The position numbers and the translations under genes are program-made. The notes beneath the pieces were generated by a model, which saw only the letters and a program-made list of their open reading frames with translations, was not told the DNA's origin and made no database searches. From Lwoffella lincolnii (lineage in GTDB: Bacteria; Pseudomonadota; Gammaproteobacteria; Pseudomonadales; Moraxellaceae), in the NCBI RefSeq assembly GCF_002014765.1, contig NZ_MUYT01000001.1, forward strand, positions 186,001 to 250,000: a DNA stretch of 64,000 nt, read 5' to 3'. Of this stretch, positions 1 to 9,083 are shown one piece after another. The number at the start of each line of letters is the position of its first letter. Positions within the stretch are counted from its first letter, which is position 1.

Positions 1-1
1 T

Positions 2-592
2 GAGCGTGGGGTTGATGAAGAGGTAACACTAAAAAATTCAGCGTTGTTGGATAAATTAAGCTTGGTCAGTTTTTTTGTGTTTATGCTGGTTGATGTGTTT
101 TGGGGCAATGCGTGGTTACTTAGCTTGAGTGCTTTGGCAGTGGCAGTGATTAATGGCTTGCGATTGTTGGGCTGGCACACCAAAGGCATTTGGAAAAAGC
201 CGTTATTGTGGTCGTTATATGGGGCGTTTATTGCCATGTGTTTGGGTTTTGTGTTGTTTGCCGTCCAGCCTTGGCTTGGCTTTAGCCACAGTTTACCTGT
301 GCATGTGTTGGCGTTATCTGGCATCGGTTTGATGACATTGGCGATGATGAGCCGTGTCAGTCTTGGTCATACAGGCCGTAATATTCATCAGCCATCACCT
401 TGGGTAACGGTGCTATTGCTATTGATGACGACGGCGGTGGTCATTCGTGGGCTGTTACCGATTGTGCTGCCCAATCACTACATGACCTTGATTACGCTGT
501 CGCAAGGGCTATGGGTGGTTAGCTTTGTGATTTTCTTGGTCATTTATTTGCCAATTTTGTCTAAACCAAGACCTGATGGGTTGTTTGGTTGA
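2..592 (+). CDS. nnrS: NnrS-family membrane protein, C-terminal part (5' end outside window)
   Basis: The reading frame is open from the first base of the window, so this is the 3' portion of a gene that starts upstream; the TTG at 44 is not a credible start. About 196 residues are visible, with roughly six hydrophobic segments. The stretch SRVSLGHTGR followed by further membrane helices is typical of NnrS proteins, haem- and copper-containing inner-membrane proteins linked to nitric oxide and nitrosative stress tolerance. The family assignment is from recognition of these motifs, not a search. The gene is followed by about 130 bp without a gene before iscX. That gap holds a small GCCTTT/AAAGGC hairpin at 631-645 but no T-run behind it, so I do not call a terminator. 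Confidence 0.75.
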   Translation, partial: ERGVDEEVTLKNSALLDKLSLVSFFVFMLVDVFWGNAWLLSLSALAVAVINGLRLLGWHTKGIWKKPLLWSLYGAFIAMCLGFVLFAVQPWLGFSHSLPVHVLALSGIGLMTLAMMSRVSLGHTGRNIHQPSPWVTVLLLLMTTAVVIRGLLPIVLPNHYMTLITLSQGLWVVSFVIFLVIYLPILSKPRPDGLFG

Positions 593-725
593 TGCTCATT
601 CATGGCTTTGTCAAAAATTTTTTGCTGATTGCCTTTGTTAAAGGCACGCATTTACGCTAATATGTTTAAGCTTATGTTTTTAAGCGTATGTTTCTTTTTT
701 ATTTTAATGGCTGGTGAGAGAAATC

Positions 726-938
726 ATGTCAATAAATTCTCCGTTAAAATGGTCCGATAGCCTAGAGATTGGCATTCAATTGGCGGATAAATTTCCCGAA
801 ACTGACCCACAATATGTTCGTTTTACCGATTTGCATCGTTGGGTAACCGAACTGGATGGTTTTGATGACAATCCCAATGCGTCCAATGAGCGAATTTTAG
901 AAGCCATTCAAATGGTCTGGATAGATGAAGCGGATTAA
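726..938 (+). CDS. iscX: IscX, small acidic Fe-S cluster assembly regulator
   Basis: A 70-residue acidic protein aligning end to end with IscX/YfhJ. Characteristic segments are [10 protein letters not shown] near the start, [10 protein letters not shown] in the middle, and [19 protein letters not shown] followed by DEAD at the end. IscX binds the cysteine desulfurase IscS and iron, and tunes Fe-S cluster assembly in the cytoplasm. I chose the ATG at 726, which has a GAGAG-type ribosome site just upstream; the GTG at 714 would add four residues not seen in the family. In many gammaproteobacteria iscX closes the isc operon. Here it stands away from any other isc gene in view. Confidence 0.9.
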   Translation: MSINSPLKWSDSLEIGIQLADKFPETDPQYVRFTDLHRWVTELDGFDDNPNASNERILEAIQMVWIDEAD

Positions 939-963
939 TAAAACAGATTGACGGGAGATGATA

Positions 964-1359
964 ATGACCATCGTCTATCAAGTAAATAAAAAGGTGAGTC
1001 TTGAGCAGTTTGTTTTTGTATTAACTGACAGCACCTTGGCCAAGCGTCGCCCAACAGATGATGCCAGTGTCATGCAAGCCATGCTGGACAATGCTGATTT
1101 GACCGTAACCGCTTGGCAAGAAGAGAAACTGGTGGGCATCGCTCGCTGTGTGACCGACTTTGCCTACTGTTGCTATTTATCGGATTTGGCAGTCAGTGAA
1201 CACCTGCAACATCAAGGCATTGGCAAAAAGCTCATTGCGTTGGTAGAAGAGCAATTGCCAAAAACTTGTAAGCTGATTTTGTTAGCATCACCCAAAGCAT
1301 CAGAATATTATGGCAAAATTGGCTTTACACAGCATCCAAGGGCATGGGTAAAATCCTGA
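964..1359 (+). CDS. GNAT-family N-acetyltransferase
   Basis: A 131-residue protein with the GNAT fold signature: the acetyl-CoA loop HLQHQGIGKKLIALVEE (Q-x-x-G-x-G) after the beta-strand YLSDLAVSE, then LASPKASEYYGKIGF near the C-terminus. It would transfer an acetyl group from acetyl-CoA to an amine; the substrate cannot be read from the sequence. GGGAG at 953-957 sits directly against the ATG at 958 but at a normal distance from the ATG at 964, so I take 964 as the start. It lies 25 bp after iscX and is probably co-transcribed with it. Small GNAT proteins of this type are common in Acinetobacter and Moraxella. Confidence 0.8.
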   Translation: MTIVYQVNKKVSLEQFVFVLTDSTLAKRRPTDDASVMQAMLDNADLTVTAWQEEKLVGIARCVTDFAYCCYLSDLAVSEHLQHQGIGKKLIALVEEQLPKTCKLILLASPKASEYYGKIGFTQHPRAWVKS

Positions 1360-1460
1360 TTAAAAATGCCAAAATATGACACGACACCTAATCACAGCAC
1401 ATAATAAGGGACAAACTCACGTTGACTTATATTGTCGCCAATGACGGCAGCGAATGGCGG

Positions 1461-1511
1461 TTAAGTTATTTGGCAACTTAAGTTATTTAGCAACTTAAGT
1501 TATTTAGTAAC
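1461..1511. repeat. Three tandem 17-bp repeats between the GNAT gene and tgt
   Basis: The unit TTAAGTTATTTAGCAAC occurs three times head to tail with single-base differences (1461-1477, 1478-1494, 1495-1511). It lies just before the 3' end of tgt, outside any coding frame I support. The unit length of 17 is not a multiple of three. Confidence 0.85.
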
Positions 1512-1528
1512 CAGGCTTACCATGCTCA

Positions 1529-2890
<1,362 letters not shown>

Positions 2891-2937
2891 TTAGCATATT
2901 TGTTCATATGTGTTCATTGATGGTGATTGACAGTGAT

Positions 2938-4158
2938 TTACGTCAGTTTATCCAACAGCATCGCATCGCCATAACTAAAAAATCGATATTTCTGCTGAAT
3001 GGCGTGTTGATAGGCGTGTTCAATTTGTGTTTTGCCAGCAAACGCTGAGACCAACATCAATAACGTGGATTTTGGTAAATGAAAATTGGTTAATAGTCTG
3101 TCAACAACTCCAAACTTAAAGCTTGGATAAATAAAAATATCCGTATCACCTGCCCATGCTGATAACGTTGGTTTATCAAAACTGGCAGTTTTTTGAAAAG
3201 CCGTTTCTAACACTCGAGTCACGGTTGTGCCAACCGCCACTACTTGACCACCATTGGACTTGACTTGGTTAATCAAATCAGCCGTCATTTGGGGTAATTC
3301 GGCATATTCACTGTGCATTTTATGACTTAAAATATGATTGGTTTTGACAGGGGCGAATGTACCAGCACCAACGTGGAGCGTAACAAAAGCCGTGTTCACC
3401 CCTTTTATGTTTAATTGATTGAGAATGTTATCGTCAAAATGTAGACTGGCAGTTGGGGCAGCAACACTTGCCATTTTTGTGGGGTCAAAAAATACCGTTT
3501 GATACCGTTGGTCATCACCATCATCTGCACGTCTGTCAAAATAAGGAGGAATGGGTAATTCACCATGTTGCTCTAAATCTGGCAAAACTGGTTTGGTAAA
3601 TCCCACCACAAACAGATTGTTTTGTCGTGCCAATACTTTGCCTTGCATGTGTCCGTTCGCTAATATGATGTGTTGTTCTAATTTGGGTGCTTTGCTGGCT
3701 TTGATGTGGCATAAGGCAAGGTATGGGTAGGTTTTATGATGTTCTTTATTTTGTAGGCAGGTCTGTAGGCAGGTTGCATCAACTGTATTTTTATTTTTGC
3801 CAAAAGCAGAATTGCCAAAAGCAGGGTTTAAAATGGGGTCAATGCGTTCTACCAATACTTCTATTTTACCACCTGTGTCCTTTTGCCCAAACAGACGAGC
3901 TTTCATGACCTTGGTGTCGTTAAACACCACCAAATCACCTTGATTTAATAAACTGGGTAAGTCAGCAAATTGTTTGTCTTGGGGCTGTTGATTGGCAGGC
4001 AAATATAACAGCCGAGAAGCTGACCGCTGAGCCAATGGATGGCGAGCAATCAGTTCATCAGACAACTCATAATCATAATCATTGACTCTTAGATAATTGA
4101 CGCTTGGGTTATTGATGCTTGGTTGATTGACGCTTGGGTGGCGGTCAGGTGAGTGCAT
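2938..4158 (-). CDS. queA: S-adenosylmethionine:tRNA ribosyltransferase-isomerase
   Basis: Transfers and rearranges the ribosyl group of SAM onto preQ1-modified tRNA to make epoxyqueuosine. Recognised from VNDYDYELSDELIARHPL with QRSASRLL near the N-terminus, LVVFNDTKVMKARLFG, LPIPPYF, TASLHFDDNIL with HVGAGTFAPV, and TNFHLPKSTLLMLV with YRFFSYGDAMLL at the C-terminus. At 406 residues it is about 50 longer than E. coli QueA. The excess is an N-terminal leader of about 22 residues and an insert at about residues 108-135. Both contain duplicated motifs (PSVNQPSINNPSVN; NPAFGNSAFGK; CLQTCLQ). The start at 4158 is the only in-frame start codon upstream of the conserved region. Confidence 0.94.
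   Translation of the reverse strand: MHSPDRHPSVNQPSINNPSVNYLRVNDYDYELSDELIARHPLAQRSASRLLYLPANQQPQDKQFADLPSLLNQGDLVVFNDTKVMKARLFGQKDTGGKIEVLVERIDPILNPAFGNSAFGKNKNTVDATCLQTCLQNKEHHKTYPYLALCHIKASKAPKLEQHIILANGHMQGKVLARQNNLFVVGFTKPVLPDLEQHGELPIPPYFDRRADDGDDQRYQTVFFDPTKMASVAAPTASLHFDDNILNQLNIKGVNTAFVTLHVGAGTFAPVKTNHILSHKMHSEYAELPQMTADLINQVKSNGGQVVAVGTTVTRVLETAFQKTASFDKPTLSAWAGDTDIFIYPSFKFGVVDRLLTNFHLPKSTLLMLVSAFAGKTQIEHAYQHAIQQKYRFFSYGDAMLLDKLT
4096..4140. repeat. Three 15-bp repeats coding the QueA leader
   Basis: Three consecutive 15-bp units related to ATTGACGCTTGGGTT (4096-4110, 4111-4125, 4126-4140) lie in the N-terminal coding end of queA, where they encode the PSVN/PSIN repeats. The middle unit and its flank closely resemble 53408-53434 in the Lon-like gene. 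Confidence 0.85.
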
Positions 4159-4310
4159 GGCAAAATCTCAGTGGATACAATAACAAAACGGTTTATTTTA
4201 GCAAATCTTATCCATTACTCAAGATAAAACGCCGCCATATTAACGCTTTCACATTGATGTGTGTGATTGGCGATTTGTGGTGGCTGGCTTTTTTGGTCAA
4301 CTGGCTAGGT

Positions 4311-4339
4311 TGGTTATCTGATGAGATTATGAGTATAAT
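4311..4339 (+). promoter_or_regulatory. Candidate sigma-70 promoter for mfd
   Basis: A perfect TATAAT lies at 4334-4339, about 98 bp before the mfd start. It is preceded at 17 bp spacing by TGGTTA (4311-4316), a weak match to TTGACA. It is the best -10 element in the 278-bp divergent queA/mfd gap. The call rests on sequence match alone. Confidence 0.4.
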
Positions 4340-4436
4340 GTGCCATGTTGTACAGGTCTATTGTGCATGTCCGTTGTATGTTTTTATCAAAACCACGCTA
4401 CCAGAACCCCAAGAAAATACGAAAAATAGCCACCTT

Positions 4437-7400
4437 ATGTCCACTTCTATCTTGACCCATGCTTTCACTGACGTCTTTGCCCATATCAACGAACAGATAT
4501 TTCCCATTCATCATAATGAAAGGCGCTGGCTGTCTCCAACTGATGGGGCGATTGGCAGTTTATGGTTGGCAAGTTTGACCAAACTTAGCACCAATGACGT
4601 GGCAAATCGCCTAAAAGTGGTGGTAACACGAGACCAAAATCAACTGAACCAGATTGAGACAGAATTACGGTTCTGTGGTATCGATGCCCATGTATTCCCC
4701 GATTGGGAAACCTTAAGTTATGATGAGCTATCACCACATCAAGACATTGTCAGTGAACGCATCAACCTATTAACCGACATGCCCACTGATGGCATTTTAT
4801 TGGTGAGTGTGCAGACTTTAATGCAACGGGTTGCACCGCCCAGTTGGCTAATTGGACAGCATTTTGATTTGCAAGTGGGGCAAATATTTGACATTGAGAG
4901 TCAACGGCAGATGCTTGCCAAAGCAGGTTATCGGGCGGTGGATAATGTGTTTGAACCAGGGGAGTTTGCCATTCGTGGCAGTGTCATTGATATTTTTGCC
5001 ATGGGACAACCGTTGCCGCTGAGACTGGATTTGTTTGATGATGAAGTGGATACCATGCGATTTTTTAATCCACAAACTCAACGCACTTTAAGCCAACAGG
5101 ATTTAACCGACATGATGTCAGGCAAAGGTGAATGGGCAGACAAAGAGAATAATCTGTCGCCATTGCATAAATTACCTGATTTGTCTAAGCCATTGAGCAG
5201 TTTTCAGATTTTGCCTGCCAAGGAGTTTCCGTTAGAAGATGGCAAGGAGACGTTTCGCAACAACTTTGCTGCCATGTTCCCAAATACCAGCAGTCGTAAG
5301 TTTGAGCTGTTTCATGATGTGATGCAAGGCTTAGCCCCTGCTGGTGTGGAGTATTATCAGCCGTTATTTTTTGACTCAGACAATTGGCATGATGAAGGCA
5401 ATCTATTTGCTTATTTGCCCAGTGATGCCCTGTTTATTCTTGATGAACAAGCACAAATACAGGCTGAACAATTTTTTGCACAAATCAGTGGTCGTTATGA
5501 AGAGCGTCGCCATGACATTGATAAGCCCATCGTTGCTCCCCGGCAGTTGTATCTGCCGATTGATGAACTCAATGGTAAGCTAAAATCCTTTGCCAGAGTG
5601 CTGTTGTGTGAAGAGCGACAGCAACTTGAATCTGGTCATGGGCAGGTGGTGTTTGAGCAAGTTGCCAAACCGCCAAGCTTGTCTGTTAATCACCATAAGC
5701 CTGAGCCGTTGGAAGAGTTGCTTAGATTTGTTAATGATAATCCGATACCAATTTTGTTGGTGGCAGAGACCGCAGGGCGGCGAGAGATATTGTTAGATTT
5801 GTTAAAAGATAAGCTGAATATTAAGCAGTTTGCTCACTTCGCTGATTTTTTGCAAATGGGTGCTGGTCAGTCTGATTTAGTTGGTATGACGGTTGCTCCG
5901 CTTGAGCGTGGTGTGTATGTGCCTAACCGCCTTGCCATCATCAGTGAGACACAGTTATTTGGCAGACAGGTGTTGCAAACTCGTCGGCGTCGTCAGTCTG
6001 ATGTGTCTGAAGAGTTTTTAATCAAGTCGGTTACTGAGATGAGCATTGGCAGCCCTGTGGTGCATATTGAGCATGGTATTGGACGCTATCAGGGTTTGAC
6101 CACGTTGGCGTTGGGTGGCTTAGATGATGGGGAAGATGAGCAGGAATTTATCCACTTAAAATACGCTGAAGATGCCAGCATCTATGTGCCTGTTACCAAC
6201 TTACATCTCATCAGTCGTTACAGTGGCGGCGACCCAGCCCTAGCACCACTACATAAGATTGGCAGTGGCAAATGGGACAAAGCCAAACAAAAAGCCCTAG
6301 AACAAATCCACGATGTGGCGGCTGAGCTGTTAAATATCCAAGCTCGCCGAGATGCCAAAGTGGGCATTCATTTTACCGTTGACATGCCAGCTTATGATTT
6401 GTTTGCCAGTCAGTTTGCCTTTGAAGAAACGCTTGACCAGAGCAATGCCATTGCTGCTGTGATGCACGACATGAAGCAAAACAAACCCATGGATAGGCTG
6501 ATTTGTGGTGATGTGGGATTTGGCAAAACTGAAGTGGCCATGCGAGCGGCGTTCATTGCGGTCAATGCTGGCTATCAAGTGGCGGTTTTAGTGCCTACCA
6601 CCTTGCTGGCAGGGCAACACACGGATAATTTTCTTGACCGATTTGCTGATTGGCCCATCTGCATTGAATCACTGTCTCGATTTGGTGGTAAAAAACAACA
6701 AGATGCCACCTTAGAAGGCTTAGCAAATGGTACGGTGGATATTGTGATTGGCACGCATAAGTTGCTACAAGAAGATGTCAGATTTCACAACCTAGGCTTG
6801 ATGATTATCGATGAAGAGCATCGTTTTGGTGTCAGGCATAAAGAACGCATCAAAGCCATGCAAGCTGATGTGGACTGTCTGTCAATGACTGCCACCCCCA
6901 TTCCACGGACGCTAAATATGGCACTGTCTGGCATGAGAGACATGTCCATCATTGCCACACCACCTGCTCGCCGTTTGGCGATTAAGACCTTTGTCATGCA
7001 AAAAAATGATGCCTTGATAAAAGAAGCCATCTTGCGTGAACTGCTTCGTGGTGGGCAGGTTTATCTGTTGCACAATGACGTTGCAAGCATTGAACGCATG
7101 GCACAGACTGTCCGTGAGCTGGTGCCAGAATCCCGTGTGGCGGTCGCTCACGGACAGATGAATGAACGCCAGCTTGAGCAAGTCATGAGCCAGTTTTATC
7201 ATAAAAAACATAATGTATTGGTCTGCACCACCATCATTGAGACAGGCATTGATGTGCCAAATGCCAATACCATCATCATTGAGCGAGCTGATAAGTTTGG
7301 ACTGGCACAACTGCATCAGTTGCGTGGGCGAGTGGGGCGAAGCCACCATCAAGCCTATTGTTATTTGCTTGTACCTTCTATCAAAGGACTCAAAGGTGAT

Positions 7401-8072
7401 GCCAAAAAACGCCTAAATGCCGTTGAGCGAGCCAATACCTTGGGGGCAGGATTCATGCTTGCCAGCGAAGATTTGCAAATCCGTGGGGCGGGTGAATTGC
7501 TTGGTAAACAACAATCTGGCAACATGCAAGCCATCGGTTTTAGCTTATACATGGACATGCTAGAGCGAGCCACTAAGGCCATCAAGGCTGGTAAAGAGCC
7601 TGACCTAAACACACCACTGTCTTTGACCAGTGATATTAACCTGCACTTTAGCGCTTTAATACCAGAATCATATTTGGCTGATGTGCATCAGCGATTGCTG
7701 TTTTATAAACGCATCAGTAACGCCAATGACAAAGATGCCCTAACCGATATCCGTACGGAGATGATAGACCGATTTGGGGCATTGCCCATTCAGACCAAAC
7801 AGCTGTTTGCGGTGCATCAACTCAGATTATTGGCAGAACCATTGCAGGTGAGTAAGATTGATGCTAACCATCGTTCGGTGTTGATGGAATTTTTACCCAA
7901 CACCCCTGTGCAAGCCATCAGCATCATCAACCTGATACAATCAGAGCCAGACAAATTTAGAATGAATGGGGCAACAGGCATCAAAATGACTGATGATAAA
8001 GCCCTTGCTACCCCTGAAGGTCGCATTAAAGTGGTCAAAGGATTGCTTGAAAAATTGCAAAATAAGGTATAA
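4437..8072 (+). CDS. mfd: Transcription-repair coupling factor Mfd
   Basis: An SF2-type DNA translocase that removes RNA polymerase stalled at lesions and recruits UvrA. In order it shows a UvrB-like N-terminal module, the RNA-polymerase-interacting region around GSPVVHIEHGIGRYQGL, the helicase P-loop GDVGFGKTEVAMRAAF, the Walker B box IDEEHRFGVRHKE, SMTATPIPRTLNMAL, and the RecG-like translocation region TTIIETGIDVPNANTI with QLRGRVGRS. From the ATG at 4437 the product is 1211 residues, slightly longer than E. coli Mfd (1148). The frame stays open upstream to 4134, but that stretch overlaps the divergent queA start and has no family features. It is expressed away from queA. Confidence 0.95.
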   Translation: MSTSILTHAFTDVFAHINEQIFPIHHNERRWLSPTDGAIGSLWLASLTKLSTNDVANRLKVVVTRDQNQLNQIETELRFCGIDAHVFPDWETLSYDELSPHQDIVSERINLLTDMPTDGILLVSVQTLMQRVAPPSWLIGQHFDLQVGQIFDIESQRQMLAKAGYRAVDNVFEPGEFAIRGSVIDIFAMGQPLPLRLDLFDDEVDTMRFFNPQTQRTLSQQDLTDMMSGKGEWADKENNLSPLHKLPDLSKPLSSFQILPAKEFPLEDGKETFRNNFAAMFPNTSSRKFELFHDVMQGLAPAGVEYYQPLFFDSDNWHDEGNLFAYLPSDALFILDEQAQIQAEQFFAQISGRYEERRHDIDKPIVAPRQLYLPIDELNGKLKSFARVLLCEERQQLESGHGQVVFEQVAKPPSLSVNHHKPEPLEELLRFVNDNPIPILLVAETAGRREILLDLLKDKLNIKQFAHFADFLQMGAGQSDLVGMTVAPLERGVYVPNRLAIISETQLFGRQVLQTRRRRQSDVSEEFLIKSVTEMSIGSPVVHIEHGIGRYQGLTTLALGGLDDGEDEQEFIHLKYAEDASIYVPVTNLHLISRYSGGDPALAPLHKIGSGKWDKAKQKALEQIHDVAAELLNIQARRDAKVGIHFTVDMPAYDLFASQFAFEETLDQSNAIAAVMHDMKQNKPMDRLICGDVGFGKTEVAMRAAFIAVNAGYQVAVLVPTTLLAGQHTDNFLDRFADWPICIESLSRFGGKKQQDATLEGLANGTVDIVIGTHKLLQEDVRFHNLGLMIIDEEHRFGVRHKERIKAMQADVDCLSMTATPIPRTLNMALSGMRDMSIIATPPARRLAIKTFVMQKNDALIKEAILRELLRGGQVYLLHNDVASIERMAQTVRELVPESRVAVAHGQMNERQLEQVMSQFYHKKHNVLVCTTIIETGIDVPNANTIIIERADKFGLAQLHQLRGRVGRSHHQAYCYLLVPSIKGLKGDAKKRLNAVERANTLGAGFMLASEDLQIRGAGELLGKQQSGNMQAIGFSLYMDMLERATKAIKAGKEPDLNTPLSLTSDINLHFSALIPESYLADVHQRLLFYKRISNANDKDALTDIRTEMIDRFGALPIQTKQLFAVHQLRLLAEPLQVSKIDANHRSVLMEFLPNTPVQAISIINLIQSEPDKFRMNGATGIKMTDDKALATPEGRIKVVKGLLEKLQNKV

Positions 8073-8114
8073 TTTTTTTTAATCTATAATTATGATGAGA
8101 TTAGGAAAACTTTT

Positions 8115-8552
8115 ATGAAAAAACTTATATATTTGATTATTATCAGCTTTACTTTGATAAATAATGCTGCATTTGCATTAGATAGAAATGGGAATTTCGA
8201 GTCTATTCAGGAAAGAGATTTATTTCTTTCCAAAACCCTTCAAGATATGGCAAAACAGATGAATGCCCAAGCACCCATTATGATGGATGAAAGTACAAAA
8301 TTTATTGGTGCTTTAGCGTTAAATAAGACATTAAATTTCATGTATCAACTTATTGATATAGACTCTAGAAACATAGAGAAAGAAAATATTGAAGCTTTTT
8401 ATAGAGACAGATTAGAGGTAATGAATAATATTGCTTGTAAGTCAGAACCAACTCAAAGATTGATGGATGCTGGAATAACTTATGTTTATGTTTACAGTGA
8501 CATGAATGGACGAGCCATTGCAAGAGTAGAGTTAAAAAACTACCATTGCTGA
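8115..8552 (+). CDS. Exported protein of unknown function
   Basis: 145 residues beginning with a clear Sec signal peptide (MKKLIYLIIISF, then small residues ending NNAAFA; likely cleavage after AFA). The mature part is predicted mostly helical, with two cysteines (in NIACKS and as the last residue), and ends in a YVYVYSD strand region. I do not recognise a family. GGAAAA precedes the ATG, and TATAAT hexamers at 8068-8073 and 8085-8090 could serve as -10 boxes. The gene is visibly more AT-rich than mfd and sbcC on either side, which suggests later acquisition. It is followed by a hairpin terminator. Confidence 0.65.
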   Translation: MKKLIYLIIISFTLINNAAFALDRNGNFESIQERDLFLSKTLQDMAKQMNAQAPIMMDESTKFIGALALNKTLNFMYQLIDIDSRNIEKENIEAFYRDRLEVMNNIACKSEPTQRLMDAGITYVYVYSDMNGRAIARVELKNYHC

Positions 8553-8600
8553 TAGATATCAAGATGGGTTTTATATTCCATCAATTATCCTAAATTTAAT

Positions 8601-8622
8601 AGTGCAAAAAAAAGCACTTTTA
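8601..8622 (+). terminator. Candidate rho-independent terminator
   Basis: AGTGC (8601-8605) and GCACT (8614-8618) form a short stem around an eight-A loop, followed by TTTTA. It lies about 50 bp after the exported orphan gene. The stem is only five base pairs, so the call is tentative. Confidence 0.4.
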
Positions 8623-8662
8623 TTCAATTCGTTCTTTTTCAAGCGATATTTAAGTAATATTT

Positions 8663-8852
8663 ATGAAAACGCAAGATGAACTACAAGCACACTATGCAAA
8701 TTTTGATTTTTCAAAGGCAAAAGTAGTTGAACCAAGATTAATCAAAAAAAATTCAACAGCTTAAACAAAAGCAAAAGGAAAAAACCATGATAATTGAGCT
8801 AAACCAACTGCCCCAAGGTATTCAACAACAAATCCTAACTACCCATGATTGA
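8663..8852 (+). pseudogene. Small gene split by a frameshift in an A8 run (antitoxin-like N-terminus)
   Basis: The ATG at 8663 opens a frame (MKTQDELQAHYANFDFSKAK...) that stops at 8764, right after a run of eight A at 8744-8751. Removing one A joins it to a second frame reading LIKKIQQLKQKQKEKTM, then IIELNQLPQGIQQQIL, and ending at 8852. The joined product would be about 62 residues, basic and helical. The N-terminal pattern NFDFSKAKVV resembles BrnA/CopG-type antitoxins, but no matching toxin gene lies next to it, so this family link is weak. It may be a decayed gene, a slippage-controlled gene or a homopolymer sequencing error. Confidence 0.5.
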
Positions 8853-8867
8853 TTATTTGACATAACC

Positions 8868-9044
8868 ATGACTCAAACATTACCCAACAATGAAACACTC
8901 ATCGAAGAGCCTATCCCACCAGAAGATTGGGAATGCTGTCATAGTGAGTGTGGTGAATTGTGCGTTTATGCCATTTATCGCATGCAAAAACAAGCATACG
9001 ATGAACAGCAAAAACGCCTAGCAAACCTAGCAAAGCCAAACTAA
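8868..9044 (+). CDS. Oxidoreductase-like domain microprotein
   Basis: A 58-residue protein. The core PIPPEDWECCHSECGELCVY then AIYRMQKQAY fits the small oxidoreductase-like N-terminal domain, in which four cysteines in a CC-x(3)-C-x(3)-C pattern follow a proline-rich turn and precede a helix with an aromatic residue. The molecular role of these microproteins is not established; the cysteines suggest metal or cluster binding, which is inference. It starts 15 bp after the stop of the broken small gene and ends 39 bp before the 3' end of sbcC on the other strand. Confidence 0.6.
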   Translation: MTQTLPNNETLIEEPIPPEDWECCHSECGELCVYAIYRMQKQAYDEQQKRLANLAKPN

Positions 9045-9083
9045 GGCATGTCTTTAATGCTTGAGCGGGCGGACATTGCAAAA

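Noticed and set aside
631..645. Hairpin GCCTTT/AAAGGC after nnrS as terminator
   Set aside because: No T-run after the stem and only three loop bases.
4134..4436. 100-residue N-terminal extension of Mfd
   Set aside because: It overlaps the start of the divergent queA, contains a good -10 element and has no similarity to the Mfd N-terminus; the ATG at 4437 fits the family.
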